A stretch of DNA of 64,000 nucleotides from Streptomyces indicus (GCF_900100315.1 NZ_FNFF01000004.1:186001-250000), one strand, 5' to 3'. Positions 1-8,758 are shown, counted from the stretch's first letter. Numbers and translations: made by a program. The notes: generated by a model not told the origin, from the sequence alone.

Positions 1-421
1 AGTCCAGACCCTCGGGCGGCTGTCCGCCGGCCTCCTGGATCGCGCCCGATATCGCGGCGAGCGTGCCGCGGCGCTGCTCCTCCAGCGGGCCGAGGACGTC
101 CTGCTGTCCCTGCGCGAACTGCTCGTATGCCTGGGTGATCTGGGTGTCCAGGGCGGCCAGTTCACGGTCGACGGCCGCGCGCGCCCCCTCGGGCACGTTC
201 TGCAGCACCTGGGAGACGTCCGGGCAGTCGATGGTGGACATCCGCTGCCCGGAGTCCCACCCCTGCCCGGCCGGGGGCGAGCCGCTCTCCTCACCGGCCG
301 AGGCGTAGAAGTTCGCCATCGTCAGGCCGCCGGCACCCAGGATCAATGCCGTGGAGGCGGCGATCGCCCGGCCGGCCAGTGTGGAGCGTTTACGTGATCG
401 TTGACGAGATGTGCGTCCCAT
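1..421 (-). CDS. Secreted protein, N-terminal part (C-terminus outside window)
   Basis: The reading frame starts at ATG 421 and runs off the left edge, giving 140 residues. The N-terminus is MGRTSRQRSRKRSTLAG followed by a hydrophobic, Ala-rich stretch (about residues 18-38) that ends near an ASA motif, so it looks like a Sec signal peptide. The mature part contains STIDCPDV with one cysteine, then a Gln/Glu-rich helical segment (about residues 75-130) that may form a coiled coil. The layout resembles Streptomyces secreted proteins that carry a DUF1996 domain further on, but that domain would lie outside the window, so this assignment is inference. No clear ribosome binding site precedes the ATG. 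A 148-base gap separates it from the response regulator gene upstream. Confidence 0.7.
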   Translation of the reverse strand, partial: MGRTSRQRSRKRSTLAGRAIAASTALILGAGGLTMANFYASAGEESGSPPAGQGWDSGQRMSTIDCPDVSQVLQNVPEGARAAVDRELAALDTQITQAYEQFAQGQQDVLGPLEEQRRGTLAAISGAIQEAGGQPPEGLD

Positions 422-569
422 GGGGCTGTGTACGCGGACGATCTCCGCTTGTTTCAGCGGCCCCGGAAGTTCGTAGCTTTCTCCGTACTCAATTCCGGCA
501 CAAGGCATTCAACACGCCTCATTCGCCCCGGACTTGGTCACGTGCGCGCACTCCTCGCCGCGCGGCCCC

Positions 570-1220
570 TCACCGCCCCTGGTCGAGATAGGCGATCACC
601 GCGAGCACCCGCCGGTTGTCGTCGTCCGACACCGGCAGACCGAGCTTCGCGAAGATGTTCGAGGTGTGCTTGGCGATCGCCCGCTCGGTGACCACCAGCT
701 GGCTCGCGATCGCCGCGTTCGACCGCCCCTGCGCCATGAGTTCGAGCACTTCGAGCTCGCGCGGCGTGAGCCCGCCGAGCGGCCGGTCCGCCTGCCGGCG
801 CGACAGGAGCTGCTGGATCACCTGCGGGTCCATCGCGGTCCCGCCCGCCGCGACCCGGCGTACGGCGTCGATGAACTGTTCCGCGTCGAACACCCGGTCC
901 TTGAGCAGATAGCCCACCCCGCCGTTGCCGTCCGCGAGCAGCTCGCGCGCGTACAGCTGCTCCACGTGCTGCGACAGGATCAGGACCGGAAGACCCGGCC
1001 GCGCCCGCCGGGCGGCGAGCGCGCACTGCAAGCCCTCGTCGGTGTGCGAGGGCGGCAGGCGTACGTCGCAGATCGCCACGTCGGGCGTCAACTCGGCGAA
1101 GGCCTTGGTGAGTTCGGGCCCCGACTCCACGGCCGCGATGACCTCGAAGTCGTACGCCTCCAGCATCCGCACCAGGCCGTCGCGCAGCAGGAACAGGTCT
1201 TCGGCTAGGAGTACGCGCAA
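570..1220 (-). CDS. LuxR/NarL-family response regulator
   Basis: This 216-residue protein is the output partner of the histidine kinase encoded just upstream. The start is taken as TTG 1220 because it gives the canonical receiver opening LRVLLAED. That start overlaps the kinase 3' end by 16 bases, which implies translational coupling. The receiver domain (about residues 1-120) has the acidic pair near residues 7-8, the phosphoacceptor D52 in AICDVRLPP, and the conserved lysine in LLKDR. The C-terminus (about 145-210) is a LuxR-type helix-turn-helix with LTPRELEVLELMAQGRSN. The family binds DNA after phosphorylation. The regulon cannot be read from this sequence. Confidence 0.93.
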   Translation of the reverse strand: MRVLLAEDLFLLRDGLVRMLEAYDFEVIAAVESGPELTKAFAELTPDVAICDVRLPPSHTDEGLQCALAARRARPGLPVLILSQHVEQLYARELLADGNGGVGYLLKDRVFDAEQFIDAVRRVAAGGTAMDPQVIQQLLSRRQADRPLGGLTPRELEVLELMAQGRSNAAIASQLVVTERAIAKHTSNIFAKLGLPVSDDDNRRVLAVIAYLDQGR

Positions 1221-2464
1221 GGGATCTCCATGGTCACCATGGTGGGACCGCCCGCGGGGGAGCTGACGGCCAGGACACCGTCGAATGTACCGAGCCGCCG
1301 TTCCACCCCCGTCAGACCGCTGCCGGCGCTGATCCGCGCGCCGCCCTTGCCGTTGTCGGTCACGGCGATCCGCAGATGGCCGTCGGCGTGGTGCACGTCC
1401 ACCCAGATCCGCTCGGCACCCGAGTGCTTGACCGCGTTGGTCAGCACCTCGCTCACCGCGAAGTACGCGGCGGACTCGACCGGTTCGCCGAGCCGGCCGT
1501 GCAGCGTGACGTCCACGTCGGAGGGGATCGGCAGGCGCAGCGCGAGCGCCTTCACGGCGTCCCCGAGCCCGCGCTCGGCGAGCACCGGCGGGTGGATGCC
1601 GCGGACCAGGTCGCGCAGCTCGGTGAGCGCGTCCGCGGAGTTCTGCCGCGCCTGCCGCAGCAGCTCCTTGGCCTTCGCCGGGTCCTTCTCGACCAGCGCC
1701 TCGATCGTGCCGAGGTCCATGCCCATCGCGACGAGCCGGGCCTGGGCGCCGTCGTGCAGGTCCCGTTCGATCCGGCGCAGTTCGGCCGCCGAGTCGTCCA
1801 CCGCGGCGTGCCGGGACTCGGTGAGCTGGTCGATACGGGCGCCGAGCGCGGCCTCGCGGGCCGGGGCGAGCGAGGCCTCGGCGACCTTGAAGTGGGCGCG
1901 GACCAGATACGGGTTGGCGAACATCCCCACGGTGATCCACACGCAGCCGAGCAGCGAGGCGAGGAAGGCCGAGCCCCAGCCGCCGACCGGGATGAACGCG
2001 TACCACCAGCCGTCGCCGAGCACCGTCCACAGGCCGGCGAACAGCAGGACCCCGAAGACACCTTCGAGCAGCAGCCCCGGAGCGAGGATCGCCGTCACGG
2101 CACCGGCGGTCATGTCGGTCAGGAGCCAGCGCAGATCGCGCCAGGTCGCCGGGTCCTTGAGCAGCAGACTGCACCGCTCCACCTGCCCGACCACGCCACG
2201 GCGCACATCCGCGGGGAACGGCCGGTACGGCGTCGCGATCTCCACGCCCGCCCACGCGCGGGCGAGCTGCCGCCGCTGCTGGGCGTGCGCCCGTACGAAA
2301 CCGAGCACGAACGGCGTGGTGAACACCCCGACCCCGATCGGGATCAGCGCGATCGACACCACCGACAGGACGAACAGCGTGATCGAGCCCACCAGCGCCA
2401 GCAGCGCCAGGGCCAGGCCCCGCGCCGCCGCGATCAGCGACCCGCGTGCCTTCGTCCGGTCCAT
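1205..2464 (-). CDS. Membrane sensor histidine kinase (HisKA_3 type)
   Basis: This 419-residue kinase starts at ATG 2464, preceded by a GGGAG ribosome binding site. The N-terminal half has about four hydrophobic segments (roughly residues 12-60 and 115-185), resembling the putative sensor domain common in actinobacterial kinases. The dimerization/phosphoacceptor helix RRIERDLHDGAQARL places the phosphorylated histidine at H237. The ATPase domain follows, with an N-box (EVLTNAVKHSG) and DNGKGG and GSGLTG glycine-rich boxes. It forms an operon with the response regulator, overlapping it by 16 bases. No ligand-binding domain is recognisable, so the signal is unknown. Confidence 0.93.
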   Translation of the reverse strand: MDRTKARGSLIAAARGLALALLALVGSITLFVLSVVSIALIPIGVGVFTTPFVLGFVRAHAQQRRQLARAWAGVEIATPYRPFPADVRRGVVGQVERCSLLLKDPATWRDLRWLLTDMTAGAVTAILAPGLLLEGVFGVLLFAGLWTVLGDGWWYAFIPVGGWGSAFLASLLGCVWITVGMFANPYLVRAHFKVAEASLAPAREAALGARIDQLTESRHAAVDDSAAELRRIERDLHDGAQARLVAMGMDLGTIEALVEKDPAKAKELLRQARQNSADALTELRDLVRGIHPPVLAERGLGDAVKALALRLPIPSDVDVTLHGRLGEPVESAAYFAVSEVLTNAVKHSGAERIWVDVHHADGHLRIAVTDNGKGGARISAGSGLTGVERRLGTFDGVLAVSSPAGGPTMVTMEIPCAYS

Positions 2465-2642
2465 GATGTCCGCTCCCGCCTGTTCTCCCGCACGGGCCGT
2501 GGGTCCGGCCGTACGCAGAACAGTCTGACGGGCGCCCAGCTCCAGGTCACGGGGCCGGACCCCCGACCGGGGGGTGTACCTGGCACCACCCCCCGTAGTC
2601 CGTCGAGGGAGCGCAGATTCGCCACGGACCCGAGCGGCCCGC

Positions 2643-2718
2643 GGCCTCGGAACCGAGCCGCTGCTCGGAGCCGAGCCACTGCCTCGGAACCGAGCCCGCT
2701 GCCTCAGAGACCGAGGAC
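2643..2718. repeat. Short tandem repeat, about 19 bp x 4
   Basis: Four imperfect copies of a unit like gcctcggaaccgagccgct lie end to end. The last copy overlaps the 3' end and stop codon of the epimerase gene on the minus strand. Each unit holds a small palindrome (ctcgg..ccgag). It is one of several short tandem arrays sitting at gene ends in this window. Confidence 0.7.
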
Positions 2719-3693
2719 CTTCGCCTCGGTCTCCGGGGCGAGGCCCAGGCGCGGCCGGTCGGGGCGCTGCGGTGCCTCGCCGCCGATGGACTGCAACCAG
2801 GCCCAGGTGTCGGCGACCGTCTCGCGTACGGGCCGGCAGCGCAGCCCGGTCGCGACGGCCCGGGACACGTCGGCGGCGTGCAGCGCGTCGTGCATGTCGG
2901 TGCCGGGCGGCGTCCACACCGGCAGGTCGGTCCACGGCGCGATCCCGGCGTCGAGGATCGCCTGCGGATCGGTCCAGCGCAGCTCGGCGTCGGACCCGGT
3001 CACGTCCACGACGGCCTCCAGGAGCCCGCCCATCGTGGTGTGCCCTTGCGGGCTCATCATGTTGTACGGGCCGCTCAGGCCCGACTCGACGGCGTCGAGC
3101 ATCCACTCGGCCATGTCCCGTACGTCCACGTACTGCAGCGGCAGATCCCGCGGACCCGGCGCGAGCACGGGGCCGCCCTGTGCGATCCGGCCCAGCCACC
3201 AGGGCAGCCGCCCGATGTTCTCGTACGGTCCGAGCAGCAGGCCCGCCCGCACGAGGAGGCTGCGTCCGGCACCGAAGCTCTCCAGCACGGCGAGCTCGCC
3301 CCCGCGCTTGAGGGCGGCGTAGTCGCCGCCCTCCGCACCCGCCTCGCCCTCGACGAGCTCGGCGCCCTCGTCGTACCCGGCGGGCGGGGCCCACCGGTAC
3401 ACCGAGCAACTCGACACGTACACATACCGCCCGACACGGTCCTCGAGCAGCCGCGCCGCATCCTGCACGGCACGCGGCGCCTTGGACCAGGTGTCGATCA
3501 CGGCATCCCACTCGCCTTCGGCCAGCGCACCGAGCCCTCCGGCCACGGTGCGGTCCCCGACCAGCTGGACGGCCCCCGCGGGAGCGGCATGACTGCCCCG
3601 GTTGAACACGGTGAGCTCCCACCCGCGAGCGAGTGCCCGCTCGGCCACCGCCCGCCCTGCGAACTCCGTACCACCGAGAAGAAGAAGTTTCAT
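2704..3693 (-). CDS. NAD-dependent epimerase/dehydratase family protein
   Basis: This 329-residue protein opens with the Rossmann motif MKLLLLGGTEFAGRAVAERAL (GGTxFxG, the extended SDR pattern). A VYVSSCSVY stretch near residue 95 supplies the conserved serine region. The usual YxxxK is not obvious, so it may be an atypical extended SDR used for redox or as a nucleotide-dependent sensor. Its length is normal for the family. It is a single minus-strand gene, 239 bases upstream of the histidine kinase start. The substrate cannot be inferred. Confidence 0.85.
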   Translation of the reverse strand: MKLLLLGGTEFAGRAVAERALARGWELTVFNRGSHAAPAGAVQLVGDRTVAGGLGALAEGEWDAVIDTWSKAPRAVQDAARLLEDRVGRYVYVSSCSVYRWAPPAGYDEGAELVEGEAGAEGGDYAALKRGGELAVLESFGAGRSLLVRAGLLLGPYENIGRLPWWLGRIAQGGPVLAPGPRDLPLQYVDVRDMAEWMLDAVESGLSGPYNMMSPQGHTTMGGLLEAVVDVTGSDAELRWTDPQAILDAGIAPWTDLPVWTPPGTDMHDALHAADVSRAVATGLRCRPVRETVADTWAWLQSIGGEAPQRPDRPRLGLAPETEAKVLGL

Positions 3694-3821
3694 GACGCCG
3701 ATCGTGCCGGGCCTCGCCCCGAAGGGGAACGCCCCTCTGCCGAGGGCAGATCACCACGCGGGCCGGTGGCCCCGTCCCCTGAGCGCCACGGACCGGCGCA
3801 CCGCCGCGTTCGGCGACAGCG

Positions 3822-4305
3822 GAGGGTGGCGGGGGCGGAGCCCCCGCCCGGTGGGGCGCCCCAGCCCCCGCCATCCTGGGCTGCCGCGCCATCCTGGGCT
3901 GCCGCCCAGTCCGGTGCTGCGCCACTCCGCGGAGCGGCGCAGGGCGGCATCGGCGTTGGCGGTGGCCGAGGATGCCGGGGGTGCAGGGGGCGGAGCCCCC
4001 GCGGGGGTTGGTGGGGCGCAAGCCCCACCCTCACTCGGCGCCGCGGAGCGGCGCAGCAGCCGCCGGGGTGCAGCCGGTCCGAGGCCCGCCCACGTCACTG
4101 CCGTTGGGGGCGGCCGGCGATCCGGGGGCGCAGGGGGCGGAGCCCCCGCCGGGGGCGGTGGGGCGTCAGCCTCGCCTCACATCTCTGGCGCCGCGGAGCG
4201 GCGCAGCGCCCCTGTCGGCGGCAGCCGAGAATGCCGGGGTGCAGGTGTGGAGCCCGCGTCGGGGGCGGTGGGGCGTAGCCCCGCCGACACCCCCGCGACC
4301 CGAGG
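3822..4305. repeat. Array of GC-rich palindromic intergenic repeats (about 3-4 degenerate copies)
   Basis: The 664-base gap between the epimerase gene and the membrane protein gene is mostly filled by degenerate copies of a unit of roughly 110-150 bp. Hallmarks are gggggcggagcccccgc (seen near 3833, 3987 and 4133), followed by a ggtggggcg stretch, and ggcgccgcggagcggcgcag (near 3925, 4036 and 4189). Both hallmarks are near-palindromes able to form strong hairpins. Related blocks occur at 54360-54700 and, as a single hairpin, at 39201-39219. No convincing gene lies here: long frames in this stretch reflect the base composition. Confidence 0.75.
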
Positions 4306-4357
4306 GGCACCCCACAAGAACAGGGTGCCTCTTGCGCAACACCGAGAAGCTGGCACG

Positions 4358-5014
4358 ATGTGCGCGATGACCCACACCCGCTCGCCTCTGCGCGCCCTGC
4401 GAGCCGCCCTCTTCGCGGCAGTCGCGGTCACGCTGGCCGGCGTGGGGCATTCGTCCATGTCCGAGCACGAACTTCCGCTCGGCCCCGTTCTGCTGGCCTT
4501 CGCGGCCCTGACCGCCGGCACCTGGTGCGCGGGCGGCCGCCGCCGCGGCCTGCCCTCCATCGCGGCCGGCATGGTCGCCGTCCAGACCCTGCTGCACGGC
4601 ATCTTCGCGCTGACCGGCGCCCACACCGCCCCACCGTCCCCGCACGCCGCCCACCTGCGGCACACCGGCATGCCCGGCATGGCGGCCGAGCCCGGTCTGC
4701 TCGACACCCTCACCCACGGCTCGTTCGGCATGCTCGCCGCCCACCTGGTGGCCGCCGTGCTCTGCGCGCTGTGGATCGCCCGCGGCGAGGCGGCGTTCTT
4801 CCAACTCGTCGAGGCCCTGGCCGCCTTCGCCTTCACCCCGCTGCGGCTGCTGCTCTCCTCCGTACGGCTGCCCGCCGCACCCCAGCTCGTGCAGCGGCGC
4901 CGGACCCGGCGTACACAGGCGTGTCCCCGTACCGCCGTACTCGCACATGCCGTCATCCGGCGCGGGCCTCCCGCGTGGGCGCATCTCCCGCACCAAGCAC
5001 CCACCGCCGCCTGA
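4358..5014 (+). CDS. Integral membrane protein, His/Met-rich
   Basis: About 218 residues, with four or so hydrophobic segments. ATG 4358 is preceded by GAGAAG at suitable spacing. A second ATG at 4367 (MTHTR) is an alternative start. Extracytoplasmic-looking loops carry His/Met clusters (HSSMSEHELP, HAAHLRHTGMPGM), a composition often seen in copper-handling membrane proteins. The C-terminal 60 residues are Arg/Ala/Pro-rich and may be less structured. The gene is followed on the same strand, after 222 bases, by a PepSY membrane protein that also carries a His-rich loop. This suggests a shared role at the membrane. The exact family is not recognised. Confidence 0.75.
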   Translation: MCAMTHTRSPLRALRAALFAAVAVTLAGVGHSSMSEHELPLGPVLLAFAALTAGTWCAGGRRRGLPSIAAGMVAVQTLLHGIFALTGAHTAPPSPHAAHLRHTGMPGMAAEPGLLDTLTHGSFGMLAAHLVAAVLCALWIARGEAAFFQLVEALAAFAFTPLRLLLSSVRLPAAPQLVQRRRTRRTQACPRTAVLAHAVIRRGPPAWAHLPHQAPTAA

Positions 5015-5236
5015 CCGTCCGCCGCGCAGGCCCGCGGACCACCCGGTCCCGCAATGCCTCCCGGCCCACGCGGCCCGCACCCGCGCCCACGCGCACCCTC
5101 ATGCGGGCCCGCACCCACGGGCGGCTCCTCTCGCGTCTCCGCGCAGGCGGTGGGTGAGTCACCCCTGCCCTTGCGCGCCAACGCCCGCGCCCACCCGCCG
5201 GGCTCCGGCGCGCCCACGCGAACTCCGAGGACAGCC

Positions 5237-6730
5237 ATGGCCATTGCCGACCGCCCGAAGCCGGAACAATCCGACCCATCGGGACCAGACGGAACATCCA
5301 CCACCTCCACCCTCACCACCCCCGCATCCCCGCCCACCCCCGCCACCGACCCCGCAGCCAAGCCCGGAGCATGGTCCGCGCTGCGCCCCCTCCTGCTGCG
5401 CCTGCACTTCTACGCGGGCATCCTCATCGCCCCGTTCCTGTTCGTCGCCGCCGCCAGCGGGCTCCTGTACGCGCTCTCCTTCCAGGCCGAGAAGGTCGTG
5501 TACAGCCATGAACTCGAAGTCCCCGCCGGCGACTCGGCCCTCCCGCTCGCCGAGCAGGTCGAGGCCGCCCGCGAGGCCCACCCCGAGGGCACCGTCACCG
5601 CCGTCTGGCCCTCGTACGAGGAGGGCATGACCACCCGCGTGCTGTTCAGCAGCCCGGAGGTCGAGGAGGGCAAGTCGCTCGCGGTGTTCGTGAACCCGTA
5701 CAACGGCGAGATCCGCGGCGAACTCCCCTCCTACGGCGGCTCCGGCGCCCTGCCGGTCCGCGCCTGGACCTCCGAGCTGCACCGCCATCTCCACCTGGGC
5801 GAACCCGGCCGCCACTACAGCGAACTCGCCGCGAGCTGGCTGTGGGTGGTCGTCCTCGGCGGACTGCTCCTGTGGTTCGGCCGGCGCAGGGCCCGCCGCC
5901 GCGAGCTGGTCAGGCCCGCGCGCGGGCAGAAGAAGGGCCGCGCCCGCACCCTGTCCTGGCACGGGACCGTCGGCCTGTGGGCCGCGCTCGGGCTGCTCTT
6001 CCTCTCCGCCACCGGACTCACCTGGTCCAAGTACGCGGGCGTGAGCATCGGCGAACTGCAGGACCGGCTCGGCGGAGCGACCCCGGTGGTCGACGCCGCC
6101 ACCACGCCCGGCCAGGGCGGGAGTTCGGGCCACGGCGACCACGGCGGCGGCGGTGACCACGCGGCCCACCAGGGCACGGACATCGGCCTCGACCGCGTCC
6201 TGGAGATCGCACGCGGCGAGGGCATCGACGGAAAGACGACGGTGACCCTCCCCACCGAGGGCCGGGGCTACGTGGTCAAGCAGAACGACACCACCTGGCC
6301 GTACCACCTCGACTCGGTCGCGATCGACCCGGCCGACGGCAAGGTGCTCGACACGGTCCGCTTCGCCGACTACCCGCTGCTCGCCAAGCTCACCAGCCTC
6401 GGCATCAACCTGCACATGGGCGTGCTCTTCGGCCTGCCCAACCAGCTGCTGCTCGCGGGCCTCATGCTGGGCACGCTGCTGCTGATCTTCTGGGGCTACC
6501 GCATGTGGTGGCTGCGCCGCCCGACGAAGTCCGGTGCCCTGGGCGTGGGCCGCGCCATGCCGCGCGGCACCTGGCGCAAGGTGCCGCTGCCCGTCCTGCT
6601 GCCGCTCCTTGCGGTCACCGCGGTCATCGGCTGGTACGTGCCGCTGTTCGGCCTGAGCCTGCTCGTGTTCCTCGTGATCGACGCGGTCGCGGGTGCGGTC
6701 CGCGGCCGGTCGCGTACGGGCGTGTCCTAG
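5237..6730 (+). CDS. PepSY-associated TM domain protein
   Basis: This 497-residue membrane protein starts at ATG 5237 with GAGGA upstream. After a Thr/Pro-rich cytoplasmic tail (about residues 1-50), the sequence LLLRLHFYAGILIAPFLFVAAASGLLYAL is the signature first helix of PepSY_TM proteins. Further helices lie near residues 195-215 (WLWVVVLGGLLLWF), 240-262, 395-420 and 455-490. A PepSY-like stretch (DRVLEIARGEGIDGKTTVTLP) lies about residues 320-390. A His/Gly loop, GHGDHGGGGDHAAHQG, near residue 300 could bind metal. Family members are linked to iron or copper reduction and uptake. The His-rich loop and the neighbour point to copper, which is inference. Confidence 0.88.
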   Translation: MAIADRPKPEQSDPSGPDGTSTTSTLTTPASPPTPATDPAAKPGAWSALRPLLLRLHFYAGILIAPFLFVAAASGLLYALSFQAEKVVYSHELEVPAGDSALPLAEQVEAAREAHPEGTVTAVWPSYEEGMTTRVLFSSPEVEEGKSLAVFVNPYNGEIRGELPSYGGSGALPVRAWTSELHRHLHLGEPGRHYSELAASWLWVVVLGGLLLWFGRRRARRRELVRPARGQKKGRARTLSWHGTVGLWAALGLLFLSATGLTWSKYAGVSIGELQDRLGGATPVVDAATTPGQGGSSGHGDHGGGGDHAAHQGTDIGLDRVLEIARGEGIDGKTTVTLPTEGRGYVVKQNDTTWPYHLDSVAIDPADGKVLDTVRFADYPLLAKLTSLGINLHMGVLFGLPNQLLLAGLMLGTLLLIFWGYRMWWLRRPTKSGALGVGRAMPRGTWRKVPLPVLLPLLAVTAVIGWYVPLFGLSLLVFLVIDAVAGAVRGRSRTGVS

Positions 6731-6752
6731 GCGGGAGCACGGGAGCGCGGCA

Positions 6753-6790
6753 GCGCGGGGGTGCCGGTCGCCGAACCGGCACCCCCGCGC
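6753..6790. terminator. Bidirectional terminator hairpin
   Basis: A perfect 16-bp inverted repeat (arm gcgcgggggtgccggt) with a 6-base loop lies between the convergent PepSY and winged-helix genes. Confidence 0.85.
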
Positions 6791-6814
6791 TCCATCAGCC
6801 CGATCGAGCCGCGC

Positions 6815-7408
6815 TCAACCGGCCCGCGGCGGCGTGTACTTGTACCCCACGCGCCGTACCGTCTGGATCGCGTCCCGGTACTCGGCGCCGAGCTTGCGCC
6901 GCAGCCGCGCCACGTGCACGTCGACGGTCCGCCCGTCGCCCACATGCCCGTACCCCCACACCGTCTGCACCAGGGAGTCCCGGCTGTGCACCCGTTGCGG
7001 GTGCGCCACGAGATGCGCGAGCAGCTCGAACTCCAGGTAGGTGAGGTCGAGTTGCCGCCCGGCCACCTCCGCGACGCGCTGCACGGAGTCGATACGGATG
7101 ACATCGGCCCGAGCGGCCGCGGGCGACTCGGGGGCCGCGCTCTGCGGCTCGGCCGGCACCAGCACCAGGTACCCGACCATCGGCGGCCGGCCCGGCAGCG
7201 AGGGCAGCGTGTGCTGGGGCGCGGGCAGCCAGGTGGCGCCCGGCGGCAGATAGTCGGCCACGTCGATGCTCGGCACCAGCTCCTGGGCCACCTCGTCCTG
7301 CTGGACGGCGCGCAATCGGTGGCGCGGGGAGGGGAGGCCGGCGGGCTGCGGGGCCACGGGAGCCGGAGCGGGCGCCGTAGCGGCGGAGAAGACACGGGTG
7401 TTGGCCAT
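6815..7408 (-). CDS. Winged-helix (OmpR/PhoB-type) DNA-binding protein without receiver
   Basis: This 197-residue protein starts at ATG 7408. The C-terminal 95 residues form a typical trans_reg_C winged helix: LDLTYLEFELLAHLVAHPQR, then SRDSLVQTVWGY, then the recognition region RTVDVHVARLRRKLG and the wing VRRVGYKY. The N-terminal 100 residues are Ala/Pro-rich and have no phosphoacceptor receiver fold. The protein is therefore an orphan DNA binder that cannot be switched by a standard kinase. A 39-residue small ORF starts upstream on the same strand, with a 97-base gap, and may share its transcript. The target is unknown. Confidence 0.9.
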   Translation of the reverse strand: MANTRVFSAATAPAPAPVAPQPAGLPSPRHRLRAVQQDEVAQELVPSIDVADYLPPGATWLPAPQHTLPSLPGRPPMVGYLVLVPAEPQSAAPESPAAARADVIRIDSVQRVAEVAGRQLDLTYLEFELLAHLVAHPQRVHSRDSLVQTVWGYGHVGDGRTVDVHVARLRRKLGAEYRDAIQTVRRVGYKYTPPRAG

Positions 7409-7505
7409 GAGGAGGTCAGCTCTTTCGCGCGAAGTGGACGTGACGGGACGTACGCACTCGCACCGACCGAAGACCGCACCGACCGGGATGGGGCGGTGAA
7501 CGGCT

Positions 7506-7625
7506 TTAGAGGGCCGGTGCGTTCCTCACGCGGCAACACACGCGGTCGAAGTCGTCATGCTGACGGGACGGCCAGAACGGCTCGAGGTCGAAGCGACCCT
7601 TCGCGGTGTTCTGGTTGGCGGCCAT
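7506..7625 (-). CDS. Small hypothetical protein, 39 aa
   Basis: The frame from ATG 7625 to TAA 7506 encodes MAANQNTAKGRFDLEPFWPS plus 19 more residues ending in RVRNAPAL. It includes an adjacent cysteine pair (VCCRV) and aromatic/acidic residues, which is unusual composition for a random frame at this GC content. The ribosome binding site is weak (TGGACG just before the ATG). It lies directly upstream of the winged-helix regulator on the same strand. I do not recognise a family. It could be a leader peptide, a small regulator or a modified-peptide precursor, but no modifying enzyme is adjacent. Confidence 0.5.
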   Translation of the reverse strand: MAANQNTAKGRFDLEPFWPSRQHDDFDRVCCRVRNAPAL

Positions 7626-7729
7626 GCGTCCATTGAAGCAGACGCCCGCCCGCGACAGCAGGCCCCTCTCGTACGGTGATACGGATCCGGACGCACAGAT
7701 GGCCTGATCAGCAGCCTTCTCCGGCCGGT

Positions 7730-8641
7730 TCAGCCCACCAGGCGCCGGCGCCAGTCCAGATCCTGGACATGGATCGCCTCGTCCGGCGAACCGGTCCAGC
7801 GCGGGCTCAGGCCCGCCGCCTCCAGGGCGGCCACCACCTCGCGTCCGACTGACGCCGTGTACTCGGGGGTGCACTCGAAACCGCCGTAGTAGAGCGCCAA
7901 GTCGCCGTGCTCGGCGGCCGCTTCGGTGCCCTGCTGGTGGAAGAAGACGAACCCGCGCGCGTCCTCGGCCCCCGCCGCCCAGATCTCCGCCATGCCGCAG
8001 CTGCGGCAGCACGTGAAGTTCTCCTTGGCCGTGATGCCGCTGCCGTCGAGCGCCGTGAAGGCCGCGGCCAGCCGCTCGGGGTCCGTCGTCCCCTGCCAGG
8101 CCGCCTGCTCGTGCACCCGCTCCACCCACAGCCGGTCCGCGAGGCGGCGGGCCTGGGCCTGCGAGACGGGCCGCTCGTCCTCGTCGACCAGCCACTCCTC
8201 GGCGGCCTCGGCCAGCGCGGCCCGCCCGAGATAGCCCTGGACGAGCAGTCCGCGTACGCGCTCCTCGACCTTCTCCCGTATGTCCTCCGGCAGTTCGGGC
8301 ACCTGGGCGGGCACCGGCAGCTCCACCGTCTCCCAGCTGAAGCCGGCGTCCCAGCCGTCCTGTCCGCGCCCCCAGCCCACGATGGCCGCCGTCACACGGT
8401 CGCCCTCGTCGTCACCGAGATCGGTGTGGAACAGGGTCCGCCCGTCGTGGTGCTCCAGGACATAGCCCTCGCCGGGCGTGCGGGCGGTCTGGATGAAGAC
8501 GTTCGGCAGGTCCGGTATGCGCTGGCACACCAGGAACTCGTCGCCCCTGGACCCGATCCGCGCCACGAGGGCGGCCAGGTCGGCGGGTGCGATCCGTACG
8601 TACTCCTGCCAGTTCTCGGTCTTCACCTTGATCTCGAGCAT
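7730..8641 (-). CDS. DUF6891-like conserved protein
   Basis: This 303-residue soluble protein is taken from ATG 8641 (MLEIKVKTENWQEYVRI). A GTG nine codons upstream is an alternative. The N-terminal half has a beta-rich pattern with a hydrophobic core and no signal peptide. The C-terminal half contains GITAKENFTCCRSCGMAEIW, a cysteine cluster (CCxxC), followed by a conserved FVFFHQQ segment and YYGGFECTPEYTA. This matches my memory of the actinobacterial DUF6891 family, whose function is not known. The gene sits alone between the small ORF and glnII, both on the same strand. Confidence 0.75.
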   Translation of the reverse strand: MLEIKVKTENWQEYVRIAPADLAALVARIGSRGDEFLVCQRIPDLPNVFIQTARTPGEGYVLEHHDGRTLFHTDLGDDEGDRVTAAIVGWGRGQDGWDAGFSWETVELPVPAQVPELPEDIREKVEERVRGLLVQGYLGRAALAEAAEEWLVDEDERPVSQAQARRLADRLWVERVHEQAAWQGTTDPERLAAAFTALDGSGITAKENFTCCRSCGMAEIWAAGAEDARGFVFFHQQGTEAAAEHGDLALYYGGFECTPEYTASVGREVVAALEAAGLSPRWTGSPDEAIHVQDLDWRRRLVG

Positions 8642-8670
8642 GCGGACCAGCCTCGCACGCGGCACCGACA

Positions 8671-8737
8671 TCCGGATACGGCGAGGGGTGCCGTCGGATA
8701 CGGACAGGGGTGCCGTCCGGATACGGCGAAGGGCGCC
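8671..8737. repeat. Short tandem repeat, about 22 bp x 3
   Basis: Three imperfect copies of tccggatacggcgaggggt plus a few bases lie just 5' of the DUF6891-like gene. The last copy merges into the glnII terminator stem. Confidence 0.7.
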
Positions 8738-8758
8738 CACCGCGTACGGTGAGCGCCC
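8731..8758 (-). terminator. glnII terminator hairpin
   Basis: Arms gggcgcccaccg and cggtgagcgccc pair over 12 bp with one mismatch around a cgta loop, 29 bases past the glnII stop on the minus strand. Confidence 0.75.

Noticed and set aside
1205..4021. An unbroken frame through the kinase and the upstream epimerase region, suggesting a 900-residue fusion
   Set aside because: High GC leaves few stops. The kinase has a clear ATG with ribosome binding site at 2464, and the epimerase is coded in another frame.
4166..5361. Minus-strand frames over the repeat array and the His/Met-rich membrane protein
   Set aside because: Composition is Gly/Arg-rich, there is no ribosome binding site, and they overlap a well supported plus-strand gene.
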